Source of the DNA: Leptospira biflexa serovar Patoc strain 'Patoc 1 (Paris)'
GTDB lineage: Bacteria > Spirochaetota > Leptospiria > Leptospirales > Leptospiraceae
Direction: 5' to 3'
DNA: 64,000 nt
Assembly: GCF_000017685.1 (NCBI RefSeq)
Contig: NC_010602.1
Span: 1,567,501 to 1,631,500, forward strand
This document shows positions 26,701-34,912 of this stretch, piece after piece. Position numbers and translations under genes: made by a program. The notes beneath the pieces were generated by a model that saw nothing but the letters and a program-made list of their open reading frames with translations, was not told the DNA's origin and searched no databases. Within the stretch, counting starts at the first letter, position 1. Every line of letters begins with the position of its first letter.

Positions 26701-28791
26701 ATGGCTACAGAGTTCACTGGTGTTTGGGGTAGAGATTCTATTACCCTAGAGACCGGCAAGTGGGCGAAACAAGCTCACGGGTCGGTTGTATACAAAACCG
26801 GAAATTTGGTCCTGCTTGCCACAGTTTGTGCGGCAGAGGAACCAAAAGAAGGACAAGATTTTTTCCCTCTTACATGCGAATACACTGAAAAAGCATACTC
26901 AGTCGGTCGTTTCCCAGGTGGATACTTCAAACGGGAAGCAAAACCCGCAGAACACGAAGTATTACTTTCTCGGATCCTAGATCGTCCGATTCGCCCAATG
27001 TTCCCAGAAGGTTACTTCTCGGAAGTACAACTTCTCGTTCAAGTTTTATCTGCAGACAAACAAGTTTCAGTCCAAGGCCATGCGATTAACGCAGCTTCGG
27101 CGGCACTTTCAGTTTCTTCCATTCCATTTGCAGGACCCATTGCGGGAGCAAGGATTGGTCGTATCGGTGGAGAGTTCATCCTCAATCCAACGAACGAAGA
27201 GATCACAAAGTCTGATTTGGACTTAGTGGTTGCAGGAACAAAAGATGCCATCGTCATGATTGAAGGGGAAGCAAGCGAAATCTCCAAAGAAGACATGATG
27301 GCAGCCCTTCGTTTTGCCCAAGAGCAACTGAAATTTGCTGTGGCAATGCAAGAAGAATTGGCGAAGAAACATGGAACTGTTAAAAAGGAAGTTGTTTTAA
27401 AAGCTCCTGACAAAGACCTCCATGCTAAAATTCGTGAATTCGCATTCGATCGTTTGACTCTTGCCAACAAAAATGCAGACAAAGCCAAACGGAACGACGA
27501 CATCAAAGCCATTAACAAAGAAACGGTTGAACATTTTAAAACCTTACTGGCTCCAGAAGACAAAACAAAAGACATCAAACATTTTTTACATGAATTGGAA
27601 TACGAAGTTGTCCGCGAACTCGTGCTAGGCGAAGGAATTCGTTTTGATGGCCGAAAAACGGACGAAATTCGACAAATCTCTTGTGAGATTGATGTCCTTC
27701 CTGGACCACATGGTTCGGCTGTTTTCACTAGGGGACAAACTCAGTCTCTTGGAGTGATGACACTCGGTACCACATCTGACAACCAACGATACGAAACACT
27801 CGAAGGTTCGAAAGAAAAGAACTTCATGTTACACTATAACTTCCCTGCATTTTCTGTGGGAGAAGTGAGACGTAACTCAGGCCCTGGAAGGCGTGAGATT
27901 GGTCACGGAAATTTAGCGGAACGAGCGATTAAAAAAGTCCTTCCGACACAAACTGAGTTTCCGTATGTGATCAGGTTAGTCTCTGAAATTTTAGAATCCA
28001 ATGGATCTTCTTCCATGGCATCCGTTTGTTCGGGAACCCTTGCCCTAATGGCAGGTGGAGTTCCGATTTCGGGAGCCGTTTCTGGGATTGCGATGGGACT
28101 TTTCAGTGATGAAAAAGGTCGTTTTGCAGTCCTTTCGGACATCGCAGGGATTGAAGACCACTTCGGTGATATGGATTTCAAATTGGCAGGGACCAAAAAA
28201 GGGATCACTGCTTTCCAAATGGATCTCAAAGTCAATGGACTTGGTTTGGAAGTTTTACAAAAAGCCATCGAACAAGCTGAAGTGGGTCGTGACCATATCC
28301 TTGGTGAAATGAACAAAGCCATTTCTTCCGTGAAAGGGAATTTAAGTGAAAACGCTCCGCGTATCACTCAAAAACAAATTCCAAAAGATCGTATTGGAGA
28401 ACTCATTGGCCCAGGTGGGAAAATGATCCGTGCCATCATCGAACAATCTGGTTCTGAAATTTCTGTGGATGATTCTGGAAAAGTAACCATTGCTTCTCCA
28501 AGTGAAGAGTCTAAAGAAAAAGCCATTGCTATGATCGATGGAATCTTTGAAGAAATTGAAGTGGGAAAAATCTACGATGGTGTCATCAAACGAATTGCTG
28601 ACTTTGGTGCCTTTGTTGAAATTTTACCAGGAAAAGAAGGGCTTTGCCACATCTCGAAACTGGATGTGAAACGAGTACAATCTGTTCGTGACATTGTTTC
28701 CGAAGGAGACAAAATCAAAGTGAAAGTGATTTCCGTTGATAAAATGGGAAAAATTGATCTTTCACGAAAGGATGTCCTTTTAGACAACTAA
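26701..28791 (+). CDS. pnp: Polyribonucleotide nucleotidyltransferase (PNPase)
   Basis: 696 residues. Two RNase PH-like domains (about 10-225 and 310-540) flank a helical domain. Then come a KH domain ([19 protein letters not shown], about 560-575) and an S1 domain ([20 protein letters not shown], about 620-690). The C-terminal RNase PH half has the phosphate-site residues SNGSSSMAS and the metal-binding [18 protein letters not shown]. It degrades RNA 3' to 5' by phosphorolysis in the degradosome. A hairpin directly after the stop overlaps the ribosome-binding site of the next gene. Confidence 0.98.
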
Positions 28792-28796
28792 ACAGT

Positions 28797-28816
28797 CCCC
28801 AAACACCTGTTTGGGG
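28797..28816 (+). promoter_or_regulatory. Hairpin between pnp and the M16 peptidase, covering the ribosome-binding site
   Basis: CCCCAAACA-CC-TGTTTGGGG is a near-perfect inverted repeat starting six bases after the pnp stop. Its right arm runs into GGGGGGAG, the Shine-Dalgarno of the M16 gene whose ATG is at 28829. There is no T-run, so it is not a normal terminator. It could limit translation of the next gene, be an RNase cleavage point, or protect the 3' end of the pnp message. Confidence 0.6.
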
Positions 28817-28828
28817 GGAGTGAAACAA

Positions 28829-30115
28829 ATGGTTTCCGTCAGTGAATGCAAACGAACTGTTTTACCAAATGGTTTGACAGTCCTTTTCCAACCAATGAAA
28901 CACGCATCCTCTATGGGGGTGGGTGTTTTTTTGAAACAAGGCAGTCTTGCCGAATCCAATTCCGAACATGGTTATTTTCACTTTTTAGAGCACATGCTCT
29001 TCAAAGATACGGAAACTCGTACAAGTAAGGAAATTGCCGAATCCATTGAGCGCGTGGGTGGGATCTTAAATGGATCTACTGGTCGGGAATACACACAATA
29101 CTACGTCGTTGCCATCAAAAACCAAGCAGAACTTGCGTTTGAAATTTTATCCGATATGCTCTTTCGGCCACTCTTTCGCAAAGAAGACATCCAAACAGAA
29201 AAGGGTGTCATCATGGAAGAGATGCGTTCTTACGAGGATGCCCCTGATGATTTTGTTTATGATTATTACTTTCGTAATATATTTGGGAAATCACCTTACG
29301 GGCGTGATATCATTGGAACAAAAACATCAGTCACTGGTGTCACGGAATCCTCCATTCGTAGGTTTTTTGAAAAACATTATTTCCCGAAAAATATGGTCAT
29401 CTCTGTATCTGGAAATTTTACTTGGGAAAAGGTTTTGGATCTTACCAAAAAATACTTTTCTTTTGCAAATCCAAAAGGAAAAAACCCAACGGAACTTTTG
29501 ATCCCATCACCTAAAAAAAGTTATACGAAACATTTGGAGCGCCGTAAAATCGAACAGTTCCATATCATGCTTGGTGTCAATGGAAGTAAAAGGGACTATC
29601 GAACGGTAACTGTGGCAGGCCTTATCTCCACCATTCTTGGAGGGGGAATGGCCTCACGGCTTTTCCAAAATATCCGGGAAAAAGAAGGACTTTGTTATAG
29701 CATTTATAGTTTTCCATCTTATTACAAAACCACTGGTTTATTTTCGATCTCTTCTGCCACTTCCAAAGAAAAAGCGGCACGTTGTGTGGAACTCATCCTA
29801 AAGGAATTGGAAACCATTACCAAACATGGTTTTTCCAAAAAAGAACTCGCTGATGCGAAATCCAATCAAATGGGTTCGATTGCCATCGGGTATGAACTGC
29901 CTGAAAACCGAATGAATAATATTGGCCTCCAAGAAATTTATTATGGTAAATATTTTTCCTTGGAAGATCGGATGAGGGCAATCAAGTCAGTGACTTTGGA
30001 GGAAATCAATCATGTCGCCAAAGAGATGTTTGGTTTAGAAAAAGTCCATTTGTCTTGTGTAGGAGATATGACAGAAAGCCAATTTGCCAAAATCCCGGTC
30101 CAATTTGGCGGTTGA
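28829..30115 (+). CDS. M16-family zinc peptidase (pitrilysin/processing-peptidase type)
   Basis: About 428 residues. The inverted zinc motif HFLEH (about residues 50-54) and the downstream Glu in EKGVIMEEMRSYED give an intact M16 site. The C-terminal half contains the R/Y region seen in active-site closure (GGGMASRLFQNIREKEGLCYSIYSF in spaced parts). The lack of a signal peptide suggests a cytoplasmic protein, like the M16 proteins that follow pnp in many bacteria. The start ATG at 28829 is fixed by GGGGGAG eight bases upstream; the open frame reaches back to a TTG at 28811. The substrate is unknown. Confidence 0.9.
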   Translation: MVSVSECKRTVLPNGLTVLFQPMKHASSMGVGVFLKQGSLAESNSEHGYFHFLEHMLFKDTETRTSKEIAESIERVGGILNGSTGREYTQYYVVAIKNQAELAFEILSDMLFRPLFRKEDIQTEKGVIMEEMRSYEDAPDDFVYDYYFRNIFGKSPYGRDIIGTKTSVTGVTESSIRRFFEKHYFPKNMVISVSGNFTWEKVLDLTKKYFSFANPKGKNPTELLIPSPKKSYTKHLERRKIEQFHIMLGVNGSKRDYRTVTVAGLISTILGGGMASRLFQNIREKEGLCYSIYSFPSYYKTTGLFSISSATSKEKAARCVELILKELETITKHGFSKKELADAKSNQMGSIAIGYELPENRMNNIGLQEIYYGKYFSLEDRMRAIKSVTLEEINHVAKEMFGLEKVHLSCVGDMTESQFAKIPVQFGG

Positions 30116-30168
30116 GAAGGAAATATCGATTCGGCTTTAGCTCGTATGAATCGCATGTTAAGGAATTT

Positions 30169-30618
30169 ATGTTAGAACCCGAGAACTACCTCCAAATCCA
30201 AATCTTAAAAGAGGGAGCCGTCCTCCCAGAATACAAAACACCAGGGGCTGCTGGGATGGATCTCTCTGCTTGCCTCAGTGAAAACCTCCTCCTACCCAAG
30301 GGAGAAGTGGTACTCGTTCCCACAGGTTTAGCCATGGCAATCCCCGAAGGGTACGAAGGGCAAATTCGGCCACGAAGTGGGTTTTCCACAAAACACAGAA
30401 TCATCATGCCCAATAGCCCCGGGACCATCGACTCTGACTACCGGGGTGAGATCCTCATCCCACTCCTCAATCTGAGTGGCGAGGATTTCGTGTTAAAACC
30501 AGGGACTCGTGTGGCCCAATTGGTGATCCAAGCCGTATCACAACTTCCCATCCAAGTGGTCACAGGCCTTGACGCAACGCAGCGCGGAACAGGTGGATTT
30601 GGGAGCACTGGAAAATAA
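30169..30618 (+). CDS. dut: dUTP diphosphatase (dUTPase)
   Basis: 149 residues from the ATG at 30169, with AAGGA ahead of it. All five trimeric dUTPase motifs are present: AGMDLSA, RPRSGFS, GTIDSDYRGEI with the catalytic Asp, RVAQLVI, and the C-terminal flexible RGTGGFGSTG that closes over the active site. It converts dUTP to dUMP and diphosphate, preventing uracil in DNA. The open frame extends upstream to 30055 inside the M16 gene, but that start is not credible. It precedes the flagellar cluster. Confidence 0.95.
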   Translation: MLEPENYLQIQILKEGAVLPEYKTPGAAGMDLSACLSENLLLPKGEVVLVPTGLAMAIPEGYEGQIRPRSGFSTKHRIIMPNSPGTIDSDYRGEILIPLLNLSGEDFVLKPGTRVAQLVIQAVSQLPIQVVTGLDATQRGTGGFGSTGK

Positions 30619-30689
30619 GACATAACGAAGAAAAAAGACACTTAGCTTTTTTGGGAGATGACCGATAGAAGCTGTAGAGGTGCCTTTTT

Positions 30690-31487
30690 ATGATGCGATC
30701 CCTTTGGACCGGTGCTACCGGGATGATTGCCCAACAATTCCACATTGATACTGTGGCAAACAACCTTGCCAACGTGAACACCACTGGTTTTAAAAAGAAC
30801 CGTGTGGACTTCGAAGATCTAGTGTACCAACACCAAGTGCTTGCGGGAACTCCAGCTACCTCTGTTTCCGAAATTCCAACAGGTGTGAATGTGGGTCATG
30901 GTGTGAAAGTGGCCGCCACACAGAAGTTATTCGAAATTGGATCCTTCCAAGCCACAGGGAACAAACTAGACCTAGCCCTCACAGGTGAGATGGCATTCTT
31001 TAAAATCCAAATGCCTGATGGAACTTTCTCTTACTCCAGAGATGGGTCCTTTAAAATTGACTCCAACCAACAAGTGGTCACTTCTAACGGGTATTTACTC
31101 GAACCTCCCATCATCTTACCAGAAAATGCGATTTTAAATACACTCATGGTTTCCGAAGAAGGAGAAGTCACCGTTAAAATCGGAAACGACATTCGTCCGA
31201 CAACGATTGGCCAATTAGAACTCTACCGCTTTGTGAACCCAGCAGGTCTCCAGGCAGTGGGGAAAAACTTATTCCGTGAAACGGTTGCCTCAGGCCAAGA
31301 GATCCCTGGTATGCCATCCCAAGAAGGGTATGGAAGTGTCCTGCAAGGATTTTTAGAAATGAGTAACGTCAAAATCGTAGAGGAGATGGTGAATATGATT
31401 GTGGCGCAAAGGGCTTACGAATCCAATTCCAAAACCATCCAAACCTCGGATAACATGCTTTCGACGGCGATAGGACTGAAACGTTAA
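30690..31487 (+). CDS. flgG: Flagellar distal rod protein FlgG
   Basis: 265 residues. It begins MMRSLWTGATGMIAQQ and keeps the N-terminal rod motif [15 protein letters not shown]. The C-terminus EEMVNMIVAQRAYESNSK is the standard FlgG signature. It forms the distal rod of the periplasmic flagellum. The stop overlaps flgA by one base (TAATG). Upstream (30661-30668) is ACCGATAG, like a sigma-28 -10 element without a clear -35. Confidence 0.96.
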   Translation: MMRSLWTGATGMIAQQFHIDTVANNLANVNTTGFKKNRVDFEDLVYQHQVLAGTPATSVSEIPTGVNVGHGVKVAATQKLFEIGSFQATGNKLDLALTGEMAFFKIQMPDGTFSYSRDGSFKIDSNQQVVTSNGYLLEPPIILPENAILNTLMVSEEGEVTVKIGNDIRPTTIGQLELYRFVNPAGLQAVGKNLFRETVASGQEIPGMPSQEGYGSVLQGFLEMSNVKIVEEMVNMIVAQRAYESNSKTIQTSDNMLSTAIGLKR

Positions 31488-32428
31488 TGAAACAGTGGAT
31501 TTTTTTTCTTTTTAGTTTGGTACTTTGTTTACCAGTTTTGGCAAACAAAGAAGACAATCGATTGTATCTCAAACCCAAAACCATTGTGGGATCGGGAGAG
31601 ATACGTTTGTCTGAATTTACCAATTGGAAAGGAAATTGGAATCCTGTTGTTTTTTTGAATCTAAAAGAGCCCATTGTCTTAGAACCGGAAGCCATTGCCG
31701 AAAGGATCACGTCATTGTATGCAAAAGAATGGGGCACCTCTCTTTCCTTTTCTGTGATGGGTAAAGAAGGAATTTTACTCCCAAAAACTGCCTTACTAAC
31801 CAAAAAAGAATTAGAAGAATCTTTATGGAAAGATTTAGACAGCGCAAGTAAACATTCCTTAGGTGAGATTGGGGAAAGGTTTCGGATCAGTTCCGAAAAA
31901 GATTCTTTTCCAATCATTTCAGGAACCTCAGCTGTTTGGCGTTATTCGGGAAGATCCTTACATGCAGGAAAACGTCTTTTTCCCTTGGATTTTTATTTTG
32001 CTGGGAAATTGGTTCACTCGGAATCCGTTCCATTCCTCATCGAAGAAAAGAAACAAGCTTACTTCACCAAACGAGAGATCCCATCCAAAACAATCCTGAC
32101 AGATGAAGATGTAGAAGTTAGGTCCTTTTTTTCGGCAGACTCACTTAGGGAATATACAGACGAAAATCCTGTGGGAAAAACAGCTCTGAATGGATTTTTA
32201 CCAGACACTGCCATTGAAAAAAAACAAGTGCGAACCCTTCATACCATTGAACGTGGACAAGAAGTGGAACTTGTGTATACAGTTGGCAATTTACTTTTAA
32301 AGATCAAAACAAGGGCACTCGCTTCAGGAAATCGTGGCGAAGAGATCCCACTTCTCAATTTGGCTTCCCAAAAAACCATCAGAGCTCGCGTTCAAAATGA
32401 AGGTGTATGCCTTTTGGAAGAGAGATAA
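31487..32428 (+). CDS. flgA: Flagella basal body P-ring formation chaperone FlgA
   Basis: 313 residues with a signal peptide (IFFLFSLVLCLPVLA). The C-terminal SAF domain (about 210-310) is recognisable: KREIPSKTILTDEDVEVR ... GQEVELVYTVGNLLLKIKTRAL. The first half is spirochaete-specific and longer than in E. coli. It assists periplasmic assembly of the FlgI P-ring. It overlaps flgG by one base and its stop touches the flgH frame. Confidence 0.88.
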   Translation: MKQWIFFLFSLVLCLPVLANKEDNRLYLKPKTIVGSGEIRLSEFTNWKGNWNPVVFLNLKEPIVLEPEAIAERITSLYAKEWGTSLSFSVMGKEGILLPKTALLTKKELEESLWKDLDSASKHSLGEIGERFRISSEKDSFPIISGTSAVWRYSGRSLHAGKRLFPLDFYFAGKLVHSESVPFLIEEKKQAYFTKREIPSKTILTDEDVEVRSFFSADSLREYTDENPVGKTALNGFLPDTAIEKKQVRTLHTIERGQEVELVYTVGNLLLKIKTRALASGNRGEEIPLLNLASQKTIRARVQNEGVCLLEER

Positions 32429-32431
32429 TTG

Positions 32432-33220
32432 ATGTTGTTCTCAAGAAAAAATGTAATCAAAACAATTCTGAAATTCATTAAGATGGACTTCCTCATTCAT
32501 TCTTGCATTTCCATTCGTGCAAATTTGGTGTATCGTGTTTGTTTGGCATTCGTCCTTTGTTTTGTCTTCCTTGGATTCGTTGGTTCACCTTCTGGTATTC
32601 AATTCTTTTCTAATTTACATGCAGAATCCCTATGGAAAGACAAAGATCCTTATTCTTATCCCAAAACCATCCAACCAGGTACTGTGGTGAAAGTAGTGTT
32701 AAAGAATGGTCTCCGAGTCGAATATGAATCCGAATACAAAGCGACCTTCGATAATGATATCAAAACCGTTCCTGATAAAAAATTAGTCCCAGACCTCCCT
32801 AATTATACAGCAAACTCTACTTATATGAGATCGAAAGTGGGGAAATCCAAATCGCAAGGAAAAGTTGTGGGAGTCATGGCAGTTCTAGTGACGGGAGTTG
32901 ATCCTGGAACAGGAAACTTGGAACTCGAAGGAAGCCGAGTGTTTAATTTGTCTGAAGAGAGAGTTAACATACGTTTGTCGGGAACCATATCTCCGGAAGA
33001 TTTAGATAAAAATCGATTCATCGCAAGTGATCTCATTGCCAATTTGAGAGTGGAATACCAAGGCACTTTAAATCCCAAAGAATTAAACAATCCTGATATC
33101 CAAATGAAGCGGATCACAAATCCAGATGGATCTGTCACAGAAAAAGCAGAACTGTCAGACAAAGAAAAACAAGAAATCATTTTGAAAAATATCAAACGTC
33201 TCTTAGGGGAAAGTGAGTAA
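32432..33220 (+). CDS. flgH: Flagellar L-ring protein FlgH
   Basis: About 262 residues; a TTG three bases earlier is the longest start. A long N-terminal hydrophobic segment precedes the mature start near ESLWKDKDPY, which is the FlgH landmark. The domain ends in the family helix SDLIANLRVEYQG, with a Lys/Glu-rich tail. Outer-membrane FlgH of enteric bacteria is a lipoprotein, but here I see no convincing lipobox; the likely cut is LHA/ES. It lies between flgA and flgI, overlapping the flgI frame. Confidence 0.88.
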   Translation: MLFSRKNVIKTILKFIKMDFLIHSCISIRANLVYRVCLAFVLCFVFLGFVGSPSGIQFFSNLHAESLWKDKDPYSYPKTIQPGTVVKVVLKNGLRVEYESEYKATFDNDIKTVPDKKLVPDLPNYTANSTYMRSKVGKSKSQGKVVGVMAVLVTGVDPGTGNLELEGSRVFNLSEERVNIRLSGTISPEDLDKNRFIASDLIANLRVEYQGTLNPKELNNPDIQMKRITNPDGSVTEKAELSDKEKQEIILKNIKRLLGESE

Positions 33221-33224
33221 TTTT

Positions 33225-34391
33225 ATGAACCATTTACAAAGTTTGCCCACTCGGAAGGAAAACCTTTCTCTAGTTTCCCTTTTATCGAAACATAAACTTT
33301 CCTCCGCATTTCTTAAATCTTTCATGATCTTCCTACTTTTGATAGGGGGAAACACTCCCATCTTTTCAGTAGAAACTAGACTGAAAGACTTAGTGCGAAT
33401 GGATGCGGTGCGAGAAAACCAACTCACAGGATTTGGTCTGGTGGTAGGACTGAATGGAACGGGGGATACCAAAAACCCTCTCACAGAAGAAGCCTTACAA
33501 AATTATCTCAGTGGTCTTGGCGTGAATACCAAGAAGAACCTAAGGGATGCGAAAAACACAGCATCTGTTCTTATCACCGCCAATGTTCCTGTCAATCTGA
33601 AGGAAGGAGATAAAATTGATATCGTCGTATCTTCCCTTGGTGATGCTCGGTCTCTTGAAGGTGGAGTTTTGTTACAATCCCCACTGAAAGCGGCAAACGG
33701 GGAAACCATTGCGGTTGCCTCCGGTATACTTGTGTTTGGTGGAAAAGAGAAAAAAAGAGGAGCAGATAAAAAATCGGGTTCCAATACGGCCCTTGTTCCC
33801 ATGGGTGCGATCTTAGAAAAATCGATTCCCAATGCTCCGATCATGAAATCAGTCAAACTCACTTTACTCGAAAAAGATTATACCACTATGGGTGCAATCG
33901 TGGATGCCATCACTTCGGAACTTTCCGTTGTACCCGAAGTGGTTTCTCCCACTGAAGTCCTTGTCCCTTTGCCCACATCCCCAAACACAACAGGTCCCAA
34001 TGGGGAACTCGTCTCAGGGGCACCAAAACTAGATCTCAATTTTTTATCCAAATTGGAAAACCTTACCATTAACTCCTCACCTGTGGCCCGGGTTGTCATC
34101 AATGAACGAACAGGGACCATCGTCATGGGAGCAAACATTGCCATCGATGAAGTTGCCATCTCCCAACAAGGTCTCACCATTCAGATTGCCAATCGGGACA
34201 AGGCCCGTTATTTTTTCCCCATCCAAGAGGAAGGCAAGGGGGAATCGGTGTTTGTTTTGAAAGAGAGCACACAGGTTTCCGATGTGGTGGGTGCCTTAAA
34301 TAAAGTTGGGGCTTCCACAAAGGATATTATCTCCATTTTAGAAGCCTTAAAAAAACAGGGCGCGCTCAAAGCAGAACTTGTGATTCAGTAA
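33225..34391 (+). CDS. flgI: Flagellar P-ring protein FlgI
   Basis: About 388 residues. A signal-like stretch (SFMIFLLLIGGNTPIF, about 35-50) precedes the family start RLKDLVRMDAVRENQLTGFG with GLVVGLNGTGD. The central part has the typical VRAN/GDKIDIVVSSLGDA pattern, and the C-terminus SVFVLKESTQVSDVVGALNK is conserved. The frame opens at a GTG at 33213 inside flgH; the ATG at 33225 follows the flgH stop and is preferred. It forms the ring around the rod in the periplasm. Confidence 0.93.
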   Translation: MNHLQSLPTRKENLSLVSLLSKHKLSSAFLKSFMIFLLLIGGNTPIFSVETRLKDLVRMDAVRENQLTGFGLVVGLNGTGDTKNPLTEEALQNYLSGLGVNTKKNLRDAKNTASVLITANVPVNLKEGDKIDIVVSSLGDARSLEGGVLLQSPLKAANGETIAVASGILVFGGKEKKRGADKKSGSNTALVPMGAILEKSIPNAPIMKSVKLTLLEKDYTTMGAIVDAITSELSVVPEVVSPTEVLVPLPTSPNTTGPNGELVSGAPKLDLNFLSKLENLTINSSPVARVVINERTGTIVMGANIAIDEVAISQQGLTIQIANRDKARYFFPIQEEGKGESVFVLKESTQVSDVVGALNKVGASTKDIISILEALKKQGALKAELVIQ

Positions 34392-34426
34392 TTTCCAAAA
34401 TTGCCGATAGGATAACTAGACATAAT

Positions 34427-34912
34427 ATGGACATTCACAAAATCCAAGACTATTCAGGTAGGCTTAGCCGTTCTCATGATGAATCCATTCTCCATCGAAT
34501 GAAGACTCTCGGTGACCCGAAAAGGAATGAAATTCCAAAAGAGGGAGTTTCTGAGTTTCAGAATTTATTAGAAACCCATGAGGGACTTATGGGTAAGGTG
34601 AGTTCTTCTTCCTTACGAGTTCCACAAAACATTCGTGAGGAGATCTCAATCGATCCCTATCGTAAAAAACTATATGATGCATCCGTAGAATTTGAATCGG
34701 TGTTTGTGAAAATGATGTTAAAAGAAATGAAAAACACCATCCACAAAGAAAAACTCATCGATGGTGGGTATGCAGAAGAGATCTTTGAAGATCTGTTATA
34801 CGATGAATATGCAAAAAATATCTCTCAAAATGAATCCATGGGCCTAGCAGAAGAGATTTACAAACAGATGTCACAATCCCTTCCGCCCGTGAAAAAAAAT
34901 CCTTACCTTTAA
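34427..34912 (+). CDS. flgJ: Rod-binding protein, FlgJ N-terminal type
   Basis: 161 residues with the rod-binding domain only (about 85-155): KKLYDASVEFESVFVKMMLK then GYAEEIFEDLLYDEYAKNI and LAEEIYKQM. The muramidase half found in E. coli FlgJ is absent, as in other spirochaetes. It should cap or chaperone the rod in the periplasm. The sequence GCCGATAG lies at 34403-34410, 17 bases before the ATG. The stop overlaps the convergent YihY gene by three bases. Confidence 0.85.
   Translation: MDIHKIQDYSGRLSRSHDESILHRMKTLGDPKRNEIPKEGVSEFQNLLETHEGLMGKVSSSSLRVPQNIREEISIDPYRKKLYDASVEFESVFVKMMLKEMKNTIHKEKLIDGGYAEEIFEDLLYDEYAKNISQNESMGLAEEIYKQMSQSLPPVKKNPYL

Noticed and set aside
13790..34410. A shared 15-base word CCAAAATTGCCGATA at 13797-13812 (minus) and 34395-34409
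   Set aside because: Two copies of a 15-mer in 64 kb can occur by chance, and the first copy lies on a start codon.
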